Part shown: positions 1 to 11,387 of the stretch, piece after piece
Position numbering within the stretch: position 1 is the first letter of the stretch
How the letters are laid out: each line of letters starts with the position of its first letter
Origin: Cubamyces lactineus
Lineage: Eukaryota > Basidiomycota > Agaricomycetes > Polyporales > Polyporaceae
NCBI GenBank assembly: GCA_022376465.1
Contig: JACDTU010000001.1
Location: 1,178,001-1,242,000, forward strand
Direction of reading: 5' to 3'
Length of the DNA stretch: 64,000 nt
Notes under the pieces: generated by a model
What the model saw: only the letters and a program-made list of their open reading frames with translations
What the model was told of the DNA's origin: nothing
Database searches by the model: none
Made by a program: the position numbers and the translations under genes

Positions 1-652
1 CATGCGTTGATGGCGCGGGCGTATGAGCCGACTTGGGTACGGTTGCTCGGTGGGGGCAGGATCGCGCATTGGGCGTTCAGGTATGACGCGAATGCCAACT
101 CTTGTTGCAAAGCCTACGCGTAGCATCGCATGATGGGGAGAGTGATACGACGCGTCAACGTGGGATCGGATGACCGCTGGAGGACCGGTAAGAGAATACA
201 CTCACGATTTCAGCATCATGGCGGACCCAGTCGTCCGACGCGTCCAGTTCCAGCCAATCCGATATGAGCGGGATCAGACACTCCGCCTCCTCTGCAACAT
301 CCAGGCATGGTCAGGCTCAGGAGACCTCAGCGCGGGACGGAAGCAAAAGAAATGCGAGCGCACCGAGCCGCGAGATGGTCACCTCGTCGCGGAAGAACGC
401 AGGCTTGGATCTCCATGCCTCCGCGCGCTGCTCAATAGAGAGCTTGTCTGGGGACTCCTCCGGGTTGAGGATGCAAAGCTCCCTCCACCGCGCCTTCCAT
501 TTCTCGTTCGTGAGCGGTACGCAGACCGTGTCGTAGCCTACGGAGCGGGCATCGGATGTCGCTCGAAGAACAGGTGTCTCGTCGCTCAGATCCTTGCGTC
601 GTGAGAGCTCCGCGATATCTTCTAGTGCGTAATGGCTGCTGAAGGCGGGCAT
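1..652 (-). CDS. PRMT5/Skb1-type protein arginine methyltransferase, 5' part (runs off the window)
   Basis: N-terminal part of a type II (symmetric dimethylarginine) arginine methyltransferase of the PRMT5/Skb1/Hsl7 family. The ATG is at 652-650. The first exon reads through the family-typical block GYDTVCVPLTNEKWKARW. An intron then joins to EEAECLIPLISDWLELD (about 300-200), and a second intron (GTGAGT...GCGTAG) joins to ALQQELAFASYLN and AILPPPSNRTQV at the left edge. These blocks are the PRMT5 N-terminal TIM-barrel-like domain. The catalytic domain lies outside the window. The start is the least certain part, because fungal PRMT5 proteins often have a short upstream segment and an acceptor-like CACTAG lies just inside this exon. 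Identity rests on remembered family resemblance of these blocks. Confidence 0.8.
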
Positions 653-984
653 ATTACGAGTTCTATAGACAAGATCGTGGGCGTGTAGGTGGATACAGAG
701 ACTTCAGATGGCAAACATTTAGCAGTGATAGATGATCGTCTCCCTCGAGGCCTAAACGGTGAAAAGCATCTTATCGCCGAACCAGACAGAGAGATAGACG
801 CTCGTTTCGATCGTAACTGAAGCAAGTTCCGCGAGAGGACGATCAGTGCGAAGAACAGATATTCGCCTTCGACAGAAGGATGCTGCAGAAACAAACGCAG
901 CCCCTCTATGTACCCTCGGGCTAACTCGATATCGTACACCGCTATAGCAAGCAATATCAGACCAACCACCCTTGGAAATCTTTC
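653..984. other. Spacer between two minus-strand genes
   Basis: 332 bp between the PRMT5-like start and the stop of the ankyrin gene. It must hold the PRMT5 promoter and the ankyrin 3' UTR. No convincing coding exon is seen. A minus-strand open frame here has no recognisable motif. Confidence 0.5.
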
Positions 985-1931
985 TCAGCTTCCCTCCGTC
1001 CTGGGCCTCTTCGCTCCATCTCCATCCCTGTCCTCTCTTCCTTGTCCACTTTCTGCGCTCATACCATACCCCGTCACCATCCCTTCGATGACCGCCCTGC
1101 TAACGACCTGCCGCAGCTCCTCGTCGGACGCCTCCCGTCCCTCCGCTTCAGCCCGCTGCATGACGTCCTGCACGTCCTGGAGCAGCGAAGACGTCAAATT
1201 TTCGGAGGCGACGTTCTGCGCATGCTGAGATGGCTGCTCGAGCATCTCGACGGGCGATGCTTCCGCCCCACCCGCCGATCCGCCGCTAAGGCTTTCTAGG
1301 TATGCTGCAACCGCGGGGTAGTCTTCTTCCAAGTATTGTGCGGGCTGTGCGCGGATCAGAAGCGTGCATGCAGACAACGAAGGAGCGCACGCACAGAAAT
1401 GCCCTCGTCGTTCTGGCGATTGATATTCGCGCCGTGTTCGACGAGAAACTTGGCGGTCTCGACGTTCTCGACCACATACAACGGCGTATCGCCGTCGTTA
1501 TCGGTGACATTCACATCTCCGCCTGTGTGAAGTGAGTATCTGGTTAGCCTCGTATCTTGATCTAGGACCTACCACGAGAGATGAGGTATTCAAGAACATT
1601 CAGATGTCCGTAAGACGCAGCAGCATGCCTACAAACCGCTTAAGTTAGACTTGCTGACATGCATATCATAGAACATACATTGGTGTATATGTGTTTGGAT
1701 CCGGGACGTTTGGCGACATTGCTAAGAAAACATGTTAAAGGACTCAAGCTCGCATCTTTGTGGCGATCTTACAAACAATGCACTTCGATCAATTCCTGGC
1801 GCAGTCGCTATGTCAGTCTTGCACTTCTGTGCCGATTACAAACAGTATCGTACCCTAACACGCTCAAGGTCGCCGTCACCTGCAGCGACCCATATGTTCT
1901 TTTCGTGTTGTACTGTGGTCGGAACAGGCAT
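985..1931 (-). CDS. Small ankyrin-repeat protein
   Basis: Ankyrin-repeat protein assembled from about five exons. The ATG is at 1931-1929 and is followed by KNIWVAAGDGDLERVR (repeat 1), ELIEVHSMSPNVPDPNTYTP, MHAAASYGHLNVLEYLISRG (repeat 2), GDVNVTDNDGDTPLYVVENVETA (repeat 3), AKFLVEHGANINRQNDEG (repeat 4) and SPAQYLEEDYPAVAAYLESL. A low-complexity acidic tail ends at 985. Introns visible on the minus strand include one ending CACTTCACACAG (near 1530) and GTGCGT...CGCACAG (about 1350-1400). The second intron needs a weak donor, GTTTGT. The layout resembles small fission-yeast ankyrin proteins of unknown role. Ankyrin repeats normally bind other proteins, and no partner can be inferred. Confidence 0.8.
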
Positions 1932-3606
1932 GGTGGAGGTAAAGAGAGTACTGCAGAGTATACCTTCAAGCGCCCGTCAAGCCGATCATCCTCAACCACG
2001 TGGCTGGATACTCCGGATTTGGACAAAACGTAGGCAATTTACGCAGAGGAGGGTATGCTGTACGTTTAACATCACACGCAGACTGTGAGCAGCATAATCT
2101 TGCCAGATAACATGTAGGGCCGGATAAATGGCTGCGAAGTATTGCAATGGAACCATCGATGCAGGGCGAAACCTTGAGGCTTGGAGGTGCGCAGCCCGAC
2201 AATGCTTTCGCGCGACTACTCGGACTAAGCGTTTTGTCGAGAGCAAATATCAGCTTGCCTAACCGCCTGATACGCCACCTCGCGGTTAGCGAGAGGCAAG
2301 GGCAGTGCACATGCCTTAGCCGTGTGGCGTAGAGTCCTTCCCTGCAGACAGAGCAGACGTCAGCGAGTTTCATGTGTGTCTGTCGGGCTTCGGCGTCAGA
2401 GCTTGCTTTAGAACATGGCGTTTGACTGAAAATAATATCACACGAGTGTGATGGGGCGTGCGTTCGCGCGGTTCGCCGCTGCTCGCCGCTCGGAAGGGCA
2501 CAGAGTATGGGCGACAACTAGCACCGCGACGAGATGGTCGCCTAACAGGAATGAAAGAGCGCTTGTGCTGCATACCAAAGGGGTGATACGACTGACGGAA
2601 CTTTGTGCGGCGTACGATTGTGCACCGCCAAAAAGCGTATTCAGATGAGCACTGCATGGATTGTTGAGAATTGTATTCGCAAAGTTGTTGACCGGGGCGA
2701 GTTATGATGGAATCTGAAGAAGCGGATCTGCGATCGGAGGGAGGATCTTCGAAATGGCGCCGACAAGCGCCCCGGGGAGCGGGGGACAGATTACGTCGGC
2801 GATTTATGCGGTCATTTTCCCAGATCTTCGCTGGACGCTGTGCTAAGCATTTCATGCGCAGCGCAGCGGTGGCAGGGTGCGGATATGGTATGGTGCAGGA
2901 CGTGTGTGTATGCTGGGGCAGGGCAGCGCACGAGAGCGGAAGAGGCGAGTTGGGGAGGAGCCGGGTCGGAGAAAGAGCCGCTCGATGTCGTTCTCGTTCT
3001 GGATCGGCGTAATTGAGATCAAATTCGGGGTGCGGGCGACTAACCATATATGTGCGGGAGCGAGTCGGGCGGGACACGCCTCCTGATGGCGGCGGTGGCT
3101 GGGAGGGCTGGGAGTGACTCGCGGCATGTGCTGGCAGGGGCGGGGCAGTGGGAGAGGGAGGCAGCGGACGATGGAGGACAGAGTGTGTTGTGGGCGAGAT
3201 TGGCTTCAATGCTGTGATCTCGGGCGCGTGCCGAGGGATATGCGACGTTGGGTGGGAGACAGACTGGGGCGAGCGCCAATTGCAAGGCCAAGGGGGCAGA
3301 GCGGTGTTGAACCTTGGGCCATCCCTTGCAGCGGCAGGTGGCGGAATCCGTGCGGGCGCCCCTGTCTGTCACCGTCAGTGTCCCACCTCTGTCCTCCCCT
3401 CCACCGTCCAGGCTCCTGTGCTGAGCTGAGTTGGAACCCCGGACCTCCTCCTCCTCCAAGCCGTCCGCTCCTTAACCTCGATCCATCAGGATCACCTGCA
3501 CCCTGCCTCGTTCCTCCTCCTACCTTACTTCCCTTTCTTAACCCTCGCGTCGTCCTATCTTACATCCTGCCTAGTCGTACCTTACCCTCCCTTCGCTCCC
3601 AAAGCC
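1932..3606. promoter_or_regulatory. Divergent intergenic region and pyrimidine-rich leader of the WC-2 like gene
   Basis: 1.7 kb between the divergent ankyrin and WC-2 like genes. Positions about 3410-3600 are strongly C/T-rich, with runs of CCT and CTCC, as is common just upstream of basidiomycete start codons. This is probably core promoter and 5' UTR. Several short upstream ATGs lie in 3100-3430, so upstream ORFs are possible. Long open frames here on both strands are repetitive in composition and lack motifs. Confidence 0.5.
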
Positions 3607-6274
3607 ATGAGTTTTTTGGCCGCCCACCAGCGAGGCTACGACTCTCTTTCCCACCCAGACATCTCCCAGCAGCCTCCGATCCACCCGAACCGCCTCCCCG
3701 TCCATCCGCACTCGCCCTTCGACGACCTCCACGCCCACCCAATGGCCCAAATCTCCTCCGGCGTCATGGTTCAACACCCCGCACATCCGTCCCATGTCTC
3801 CGATCGTCCAAACATCGGCTTGCCGAAGGTGGGGGAAACCAGGTGCTGTGAGTTCGTCCCCGTTCACTCCGGCGATCGTTCATCGATCGAACCCAACCTC
3901 CGAGACCCATCCCATCCACATGCTCACCTCCGCCCTCCTACAGACTGGACCCTGCTCACGTACGACTTGACTTTCCTTTACCTCGATCCTGTCCTTGCCA
4001 GCCACCTTGGCGAGCAAGCCGACCTCCTCGTCGGCAGGTCTCTGCTAGACTACGTCCATCCAGATGAACAGGCCTCTGCAAAGGTGGATCTAGGAGCTGT
4101 TCTGGAAAGCAGGACGTTGCATGGAAGCGTGACTCGGTGAGTGGCATCCGGTAATACAGCATATACCCTGCATTAAACCCGACGGAACATGGCCAGGGTC
4201 CGCTATTGTCGACTGTCGCGAATACGCCGGTTATTAGGCTACCATGGTCCAGGTCCGGAATGGTCGGACGCCGACAAGATCGCCGTAGACTCAAACTACA
4301 TGGCGGTCGACATCGTCATCAACTACGCGGCTGACAACCTGGTGCTTTGTTTCCACCACGCAGTAGTCGACCTCACACCACGCGACAATGATGAGCACAA
4401 TAAAACGTGCTGGACAAACTGGTGCGGAACGCCAACATTCAACATGGAACAGGTGCAGCTCCTATATCACAGGCTACAGTCAGCCATTGCCCAGCCGCCT
4501 ACCGTAACACGCGTGTTCCAAATTCTCCTGAACCAACCTTCTCGACCCTTGTGGCTGAGCTGGCCCCACGAGCGTCCCGGCGAACCCACGTCAAAGGACT
4601 TTGCTCGCTTGGCCGAAGACGTACAGATCAGTAGCTCCGGGACAGACGCCAAGACTAGCTGCACCCGACGCTATAAAGCTTGCCAAATGATGGACTTCGG
4701 AATGGGAGATAGGCGGGAAGTAGAAAGTATATTTATACCTCATGGTTCGCGCTCTTTGAGTCTCTCTATTCCTCGCACGGACACAGCCTAACTTGCAATG
4801 TAATGGTCTGCCGCAGGAGCTATTATTTTCGCCTGTCACAAGATCAATTCCTACCCCCGCGGCAGCGTCGTCGGAGGCAGTGGCATGCAGCACATCGGAT
4901 ACCATTCGAACAATTACGCCACACAGGGCCCGCAATATTACGACCCGCACCAACAAAACCTCTCGTCCTCTCATCTCTCATCCATGCCTCCCTACAACTA
5001 CAGTCCCCAACCTCCTCAGCCACCAATGTCGTCTTCGTACCCGCCGAACACCTGGGTGCAAATGGAGCCCACCGACTCGCAGGGTCAGTATGGACAATGG
5101 GCCCCAAGTTCGCTGCCGAATGGCGCACCAGTCAGCAGTATGCGTTCGTCGTCGTACTCTGCCCCGCCGCCTCCAGCGCCGCCACAGCACCACTGGTCGT
5201 CGCAGCCTCCCTCGTACCTGGAAGGCGGGTCACCTGTATCCCCGTCGGTCGGCCCGTCGGCGCCTAGTCCCAACAGCATGCAATTCCCGGCTGCCGGACC
5301 ACCGGAACATGAGGAGCAACAACCGCCCCCTTCGCCACCAGCTGATGTGGTGCCTCCGCCACGGTCGGGTCGACGAGGAAGCAAGGATCAGTACAGCAGT
5401 GGCGGACGTACCTCAGGCAATCCGCCTATCGGGGTGACGAAGTGCGTGAGCTGCAAGGTGACTCAGAGCCCGGAATGGCGAAAGGGTCCTAGCGGCAAGA
5501 AGGAGCTCTGCAACGCGTAAGCTATCCACGTTTTCGTTGCTATGTCTGCGCATTTCATCACTGACATGCCTGCGCTTGCGATACAGGTGCGGTCTGCGCT
5601 ATGCGAGGTCCCGCGCAAAGAAGGAGGGCGGTAGCCAGCGGCGCCGCAAGGACCGCGCGATGAGCACGTTGTCTGTGAAGCCAGAGCCTTCACCGTCGGC
5701 GTCTCCCGTTAGCGCCTCCTACCCTGGCATGCGGCGCGGAAGTTACTTCGAGGAAGGGTCGTTCCTCTCGACCTCATCCGCAGGATCCGGGTCTGGCAAC
5801 GACAGCTTCTCTCATGCCGCTGCGTTTGACGGCATCACCACACCCTCTCCCTCGCCGCCCTCAGGTGGTATGCAGTACGGGCCTGGCCAGGCGGTCAATT
5901 ACAACCAACCCATGCAAGCAGAACGGCAGCAGAACTACGGCGGTCAATTTTACGCCCTACCATCGCCTTCTCAGAGCATGCAACAGCCGGGAATGCAACA
6001 TGTCGCCGGAAATGGCCACTCCTCGGTTCCTTCTTCGCGTCTGGACCCTATCGTGCCCTTCCCAAACCGCCTGTCGCCTCTCGTCCCGCCATCATCCCCT
6101 GCAACAAACTCCCCGCTCAGTGCGAGTTTGACGGCGTCTTATGAGCGCGACAAGCGCCATGAACGCGAGCAGCAGGAACACCTCATGATGTCGCAGCAAC
6201 ATCTGGGCCCGGACCCTTCATACCGCATGCAGCAGAAACCGCCGAGTTACATGGGCCGCGACGCATCCTTCTGA
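3607..6274 (+). CDS. wc-2: White-collar-2 like transcription factor (PAS domain plus GATA zinc finger)
   Basis: Light-response transcription factor of the WC-2 family, the partner of the LOV photoreceptor WC-1 in the white collar complex. Exons 3607-3847, 3944-4136, 4197-4744, 4817-5516 and 5587-6274 sum to 2370 nt, giving 789 residues. Order: Pro/His-rich N terminus; PAS domain at about residues 82-215 (WTLLTYDLTFLYLDP, LVGRSLLDYVHPDE, ESRTLHGSVTR); a linker with IIFACHKINSY; a long Pro/Ser/Gln-rich stretch; and one GATA finger at about 538-563 with spacing C-X2-C-X18-C-X2-C (CVSC ... CNAC). Basic residues follow, then a Ser/Pro/Gln-rich tail. There is no LOV cysteine motif, as expected for WC-2 and not WC-1. 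The X18 finger is the fungal light-regulator type. Intron 1 (96 nt) keeps the frame if retained. Intron 3 uses a weak GTTCGC donor. Confidence 0.93.
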
Positions 6275-7498
6275 ACCTGAAACGCGCACGCGCGCGCAAC
6301 GAACGCTCTCCCCTTTCTCATGACCATTGGCTTGGACCGCCTTTCTACTGTCCGTGTCGCGCGCTCGTGCGGCATCGCCGCACCTCTCGCAACACCTCAT
6401 GTGGCCTTTCGCACGTTCAATCACGAATTTGGTTGTAATGAAGATGCATGGTACGAGACATCACGCACTACATGGGCCTCGCAATGTAGCCTTTCGCACG
6501 TCCAAGCACAAAGAGGCTTCGCGCCGTCCGTTCTTCACTGCCTTTTGTCGGTATTTATCCTCTGTGTTCTCTGTTTTCTTTCTCCCCGACCACTAGCTCG
6601 CTAGTCATCGTCGTTTGCACTCTCCGGAAGCGTACATTTCCCTAGTTCGCATGGTCTCCTCGTGTACTGTAATAATCCCCGCCGCCAATGGCAGATGTTG
6701 TTCTCCCTTTACATTAATCGTATAGCACCGGCCAAGAACCTCGCAGCGAGCTGAGCTGAACGCACTGCGCGGCGCCTGGAGAGCTGGTGAGTTTACCGCC
6801 CGTCCGTCGGTGGCACCGGCATGGGCGCGCCCTCCAAGCCTTGGCAGTCGCACACCTCCCGAGGCGGATCGCATGGGGATCTTGTTGGTCCAGTGTTGTT
6901 CGCGCCTTCGCCCGATGCTTTACGGCATCAGGGTGCAGTTCCCCTCTGCCCTGTGGCTCAAGATGGGCTAGGTACCTCCGTGGATGTGGCAGGCCGCGCT
7001 GACAGGGAGGGGAAATCCTATTCTTATTCGTGGAGACACACGCCCGCTGGCGCGCGGCTCCTCGGGAGCGATCAAGATCCACCCGAGCCGGGTGGGATAG
7101 AAGCTCGACCGCTCAGGTCTATTGTGCTTGCTAAGGCGGGAACCGGATGGGAAGCCGTTGGGCACCATGGGCGCATGGGTACGGCGGGCTGAGACGGGAC
7201 ATTTGGGTGTGTCCTACGGCTCCAACCACAGACACACGTCGCCGGACCATCGGGGCAGCCAGTGTTAGAGTTCTGGGGGTACTTCGGCCAGCTGCTGCCG
7301 AGCTGACGCGGGCGCGTCGCGACGCGTCTATACCATGACGTATCACGTGATAGGCGCGCTAGTGGCGTTAGATGGAAGGCGCTCGCCTGGGGACTTTCAT
7401 CATCGACTACCAAGTCATCCAGAGCTTTCGATCATTCGTACCCATCCGCCACTGCCTATCGACGCCATTGATCATACTTGAGGATTGCAGTTTTAGCC
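6275..7498. other. Intergenic: wc-2 3' UTR and sds22 promoter
   Basis: 1.2 kb with no supported gene. The first several hundred bases are probably wc-2 3' UTR. Short open frames on both strands are shadows without motifs. Confidence 0.5.
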
Positions 7499-9107
7499 AT
7501 GGCGTCTCTAGATGTACCCGAGAAGACTGCGCCTGCTGAGCTTGCTGCGAATGAGCCCGAAACAACCCGAGCAGCTCCATCGTCTGATGCGCCGCAGGGC
7601 GAGGCCGGTCCCGCACCTACAGAAGAACGGTATGTCGATCTGAACTTCTGTGCTGAATAGAACAGGAATCATGGACTATTGTGCGCTAGTACAAAGACCA
7701 CGCGAGTGGAAGTCGTCAGGCAGCCTGCACAAGGAGATGCTTCCAGCGGCGAAGAGGACGATAAGGAGGAGGAGGGAGTAGAGGATTCTGAGATCTTGGA
7801 AGACCTGCCGGACAACACAGAGGTATGTACTACATAGCCTACAGCTACCGAGGCGGAAATACTCATGTGGAGCGTACAGGACATCGAGCTTATTCATTCG
7901 CGATTGAACTCGACGAGCATCAGCAAGCTCGGTCTGCCGCGCTTTGGCGGACATCTCAAGCGATTGTGTCTGCGGCAGAACTTCATATCTCACCTCGATC
8001 CAGACGTCTTTGGCGCACTGGAGAAGATGGAAGACTTGGACTTCTACGATAACAAGATCAAGCATGTGGGCGCCGCGCTGAACAAGATGAGCAACCTAAC
8101 GTGAGTAACATCGCCCGAAGTCTCTGTGCGATATCGTGTCAGAAAGCGCACCCTCACCGTAGCTGTGACTAGAACGCTGGACTTGTCGTTCAATCTGCTC
8201 AAGCATGTGCCCGAGGAGCTAGAGACCCATCTAAAGTCGCTGAAGACTGTGTTCTTCGTGCAGAACAAGATCTCGCATATTGCGAATCTCTCTGGGCTCA
8301 GCGCAACTTTGCGTAGCCTCGAGCTAGGAGGTAACAGGATCCGAGTAAGTTCGTCGCGGTAACGTATGGGCTCTTGCATGACCTGTTGCGCAGAGAATTG
8401 AAGGACTGGACGCACTCGTGAACCTCGAGGAACTATGGCTCGGCAAGAATAAGATTACGAAACTTGAGGTATGTTCACGTCTGCGGCACGGAATCAGACA
8501 CGATCTCATCTTGCACACAAATAGGGCCTCGAAAACCTGAAAAAGCTGAAGATCCTATCGATCCAGTCCAACAGGATCACCAAGCTAGAGGGCCTAGAAG
8601 GCCTAGAAAACCTAGAGGAGCTCTACCTTAGCCATAACGGCATACAGAAGCTGGAAGGGCTTGAGAAGAACGTACGTATATTGAACCAATGTGGCACACA
8701 CCAGCTCAACGAGCTCTACAGGTAAAGCTTCGAACCTTGGATGTTGGGACGAATTTCATCGAAGTGCTCGAGAATGTATCCCATCTGACCAACCTGGAAG
8801 AGCTTTGGGTACGTTGTGCAAAGCAGAGTGTTCTACTGAGGTTAACGATGGGATACGTAGATCAATGACAACAAGATCTCGACGTTGCAAGATCTGGAAC
8901 CACAGCTGAAGCATATCGCGAGTCTCGAGACTGTATATTTGGAGGGAAATCCCGTACAGGCCGCGGAGGGCGCTCATTACCGTCGCAAGGTGATCTTGGC
9001 ATTGCCTCAGATACAGCAGCTGGACGCTACGTACGTGCAGCCTTTGCCTCGTAAACTATCGTCAACCAATGGGTCTTTCACGCAGATACGTCAAACAGCC
9101 CTCATAA
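7499..9107 (+). CDS. sds22: Sds22-like protein phosphatase 1 regulatory subunit (leucine-rich repeats)
   Basis: Leucine-rich-repeat regulator of protein phosphatase PP1 (sds22/PPP1R7). It binds the PP1 catalytic subunit and acts in its maturation and in mitosis. Nine exons are separated by introns 7630-7689, 7823-7879, 8101-8172, 8345-8393, 8469-8524, 8672-8721, 8809-8860 and 9031-9085. The acidic N terminus ends in LEDLPDNTE and is followed by consecutive 22-residue SDS22-type repeats, e.g. LKRLCLRQNFIS, TLDLSFNLLK, SLELGGNRIR, ELWLGKNKITKLE, ILSIQSNRITKLEGLEG, ELYLSHNGIQKLEGLE and ELWINDNKIS. The LRR cap follows (YLEGNPVQ...YRRKVILALPQIQQLD), and the protein ends ATYVKQPS. The cap and repeat type are diagnostic of the family. 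Starting at ATG 7499 removes an in-frame upstream extension that begins with TTG. Confidence 0.95.
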
Positions 9108-9883
9108 GGCTTGGTACTTCCTGTGCGTCCCTCTGTCCGCCGAGAAAGCGAGAGAGGCGATCCTTCGGCGCTCGTGTCGTCAATTGTCATTCAATTGTCT
9201 CGCTTCCGGTTCCTTGTACCACATACCCCCACAACTCTATGTACCATCAGATCCCCAGGACCGGGACGATCGAATGCCTACACCGATCACGCTTCACCGA
9301 ATCTTGGGATGTCGCCTGCAGCTCGGGATGATCGCCATGATGCACGATCGCCCAGGACAGCCCCGAGTTGAGGAACCCGGAGGCGCAAACAGCCTGAGTG
9401 CTTCGCCCGCCATATGCTGTCCGGAGGTGCGCGTGGCAGCTGGTATGCGCGATATACCACTTGCAGAAATAGCGTTCAGGGTTTGGTTCCGGATCTTTCC
9501 CTTAGTGCGGTCCTGCGAGGCACGAATATGTCAACGACCAACACAAGACGCCGTTCGTCGGCTTGTCATGCTTGTTGGAGCGTCTTCTGTTGGAAATTGA
9601 GCCGCTGTGTGCGTATGTATTCTCGCGTAAAACAGCGAGAACCGTGAATCACCGCATCACCGGCAGGGTGTATCTCCATGAATATTGCCGCGGCGGGCCA
9701 GACTTCGGTCAAGCGGCCGAGGCAGCATAAGACGCGCATTGTTTGTCCGTGTTGTGCAAGAGCCTCATCGCTTAAGCGCTTACGGGCCGCAACGCCTCCA
9801 CGTGAGCGCGTACCTCCACCCCCTTCCGTCCGGACTCCGCATCCCCCACACGTCTTGCTCAGCTTGGGTCTTACCACATCTCG
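9108..9883. other. Intergenic between sds22 and the CCDC174-like gene
   Basis: 0.8 kb between two plus-strand genes. It holds the sds22 3' UTR and the downstream promoter, with a pyrimidine-rich patch near 9800-9880. No coding exon is supported. Confidence 0.5.
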
Positions 9884-11348
9884 ATGCCCCCAGTCGACAA
9901 GGCGAAGGCTGCCGGTGTTAGTGCGAGCTCTTTCTTTGATCTGAAGGCCGAACTTGCGAAGAAGGAAGAGGAGTTCGCGAAGACCAAGACATCTGGCAAG
10001 GAGACCTACATAGTGGGAGGCGTCAAGCGGGATGACAAGGTGCGCAACAGATACAATTGTTAACCTTTCGGGACCCTTAAGCTTCTTAACTACTCTACAG
10101 AAGATATCACAGTGGGCCAAGGCTAATCCGGGCGTCCATGCGCGTGCGGCGCGAGACATCGAGCTCGAGGAGATCAGCAAGCCGACATTAGAAAGCGCGC
10201 GCGCGATACTCGAACGCAAGGCTAGAGTTTATGACAAGTTGCGGAAAGGCAAGAGTGGGGGCCTCGACGACAAGCAGTACGGCGCATTGCTGGTAGACGT
10301 GCGTATATGCATCACGTATTCTCAAAACGGCTCTACTGATCCAGGAAGCGCAGTTTGAGCAGAAGGGCATAGACCCCCACTATTCTTCGGATAGTGACGA
10401 CGTAGATGAATCACTAACTGTGCCGGTCCCACCTGAAGGAGAAGAGGTCTGCTCGTATAAGCCTTTGCGAAAGTTTCAGAAACTCATGGTGCGCAATGAA
10501 CACAGGACGACCCAATCATGGAATACTTGGACGAATACGGCCGAACACGCACTGCGCGTCGTTCTGAAATCCCTCGCGAGAGGCTACCGCGGCCTGAGGA
10601 GGACGAGGAGGATTTCGAGTAAGTATAGCCATTCTAACCCCATGGTTGAACGCTCACATCCTACTCCTCGCAGCCCTTATGTAATCCGTGAGTACGAAGT
10701 ACAAGCGTTCCATATGTGCATTGCTGACGATACCCAGACAACCCCGTGGACCACTTCCCCGTCTATCAGCAGAGTGAAGAACGTGCCGAAGAAATCAAGC
10801 GCCGGCTTGCGGAAGAGAGCAAACCGCCCACCATCCACTATGACGCCTCTCGCGAAGTGCGAGCCAAGGGCGCGGGGTTCTACCAGTTCTCTGCAGATGA
10901 AGAAACGCGTCGCAAGCAGATGGAGGAGCTGAGAAAGGCGCGAGAGGAGACGCAGAAGACGCGCGCAGAGACGGGAGCGGAGGATGTACGTCCCGGCGAG
11001 GTGGAGGGTTTGAACTCGGGCGCCGAGGCAAATACGACATCTACCAAGAGTCGGGCCATGGAGAAGCGAAAGCGCGAGATCGAGGAACGCAGGAAGCTCT
11101 TAGAGGCGAAGAGACGGAAGGTGACTGCAAAGGAGGGTACACCCGCCGCCAGTGCATCGCCAGCTCCAGATAGCGGAAGAAGCACTCCCTTGCCCGCTGT
11201 TGCGCAGCCAACCGACCCCTTCGTCGCCTTGGAAGCTCGATCCTTGGATACGAAAGGGGAGACGAAGATGGCGGAGACGCCAGTTAACCCCGCCGACGCA
11301 TTCCTTGCGCAGCTCGAACAAGACATCATGAAAGGCAAGAGTCGATGA
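9884..11348 (+). CDS. CCDC174-like nuclear coiled-coil protein (DUF4078)
   Basis: Homologue of human CCDC174, a nuclear protein linked to the exon-junction complex. Exons 9884-10039, 10101-10298, 10345-10446, 10506-10618, 10674-10687 and 10738-11348 sum to 1194 nt, giving 397 residues. N terminus: SSFFDLKAELAKKEEEF and ERKARVYDKLRKGK. The diagnostic block DPIMEYLDEYGRTRTARRSE matches the family signature (E-Y-x-DE-x-GR-x-R). Then DHFPVYQ, a long charged helix (EERAEEIKRRLAEE, RRKQMEELRKAREET, KRKREIEERRKLLEAKRRK) and a short tail ending FLAQLEQDIMKGKSR. The fifth exon is only 14 nt, and omitting it breaks the frame. The donor at 10447 is GTCTGC. I infer an RNA-processing role from the family only. 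Confidence 0.88.
10674..10687 (+). other. 14-nt microexon of the CCDC174-like gene
   Basis: Flanked by a CTCGCAG acceptor and a GTGAGT donor, with introns of 55 and 50 nt. It encodes PYVI plus split codons on both sides, joining ...DF|D-PYVI-H|NPVDHFPVYQ in frame. Confidence 0.8.
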
Positions 11349-11387
11349 TAGTTGGTATGTATTTTGAGCTTCATACGATGTGCGTAC

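Noticed and set aside
1966..2517. Minus-strand open frame upstream of the ankyrin gene
   Set aside because: It overlaps the divergent promoter, shows no family motif and has no convincing splice context.
2370..3209. Long minus-strand open frame before wc-2
   Set aside because: Composition follows the purine/pyrimidine bias of the wc-2 promoter and leader, and the protein is repetitive Pro/Ser/His without motifs.
3424..3470. tRNA-like GGTTCCAAC on the minus strand
   Set aside because: No complementary T-stem or acceptor stem; it is part of the C/T-rich leader.
9566..10219. 217-codon minus-strand frame
   Set aside because: It overlaps the well-supported CCDC174-like exons on the other strand and has no motif.
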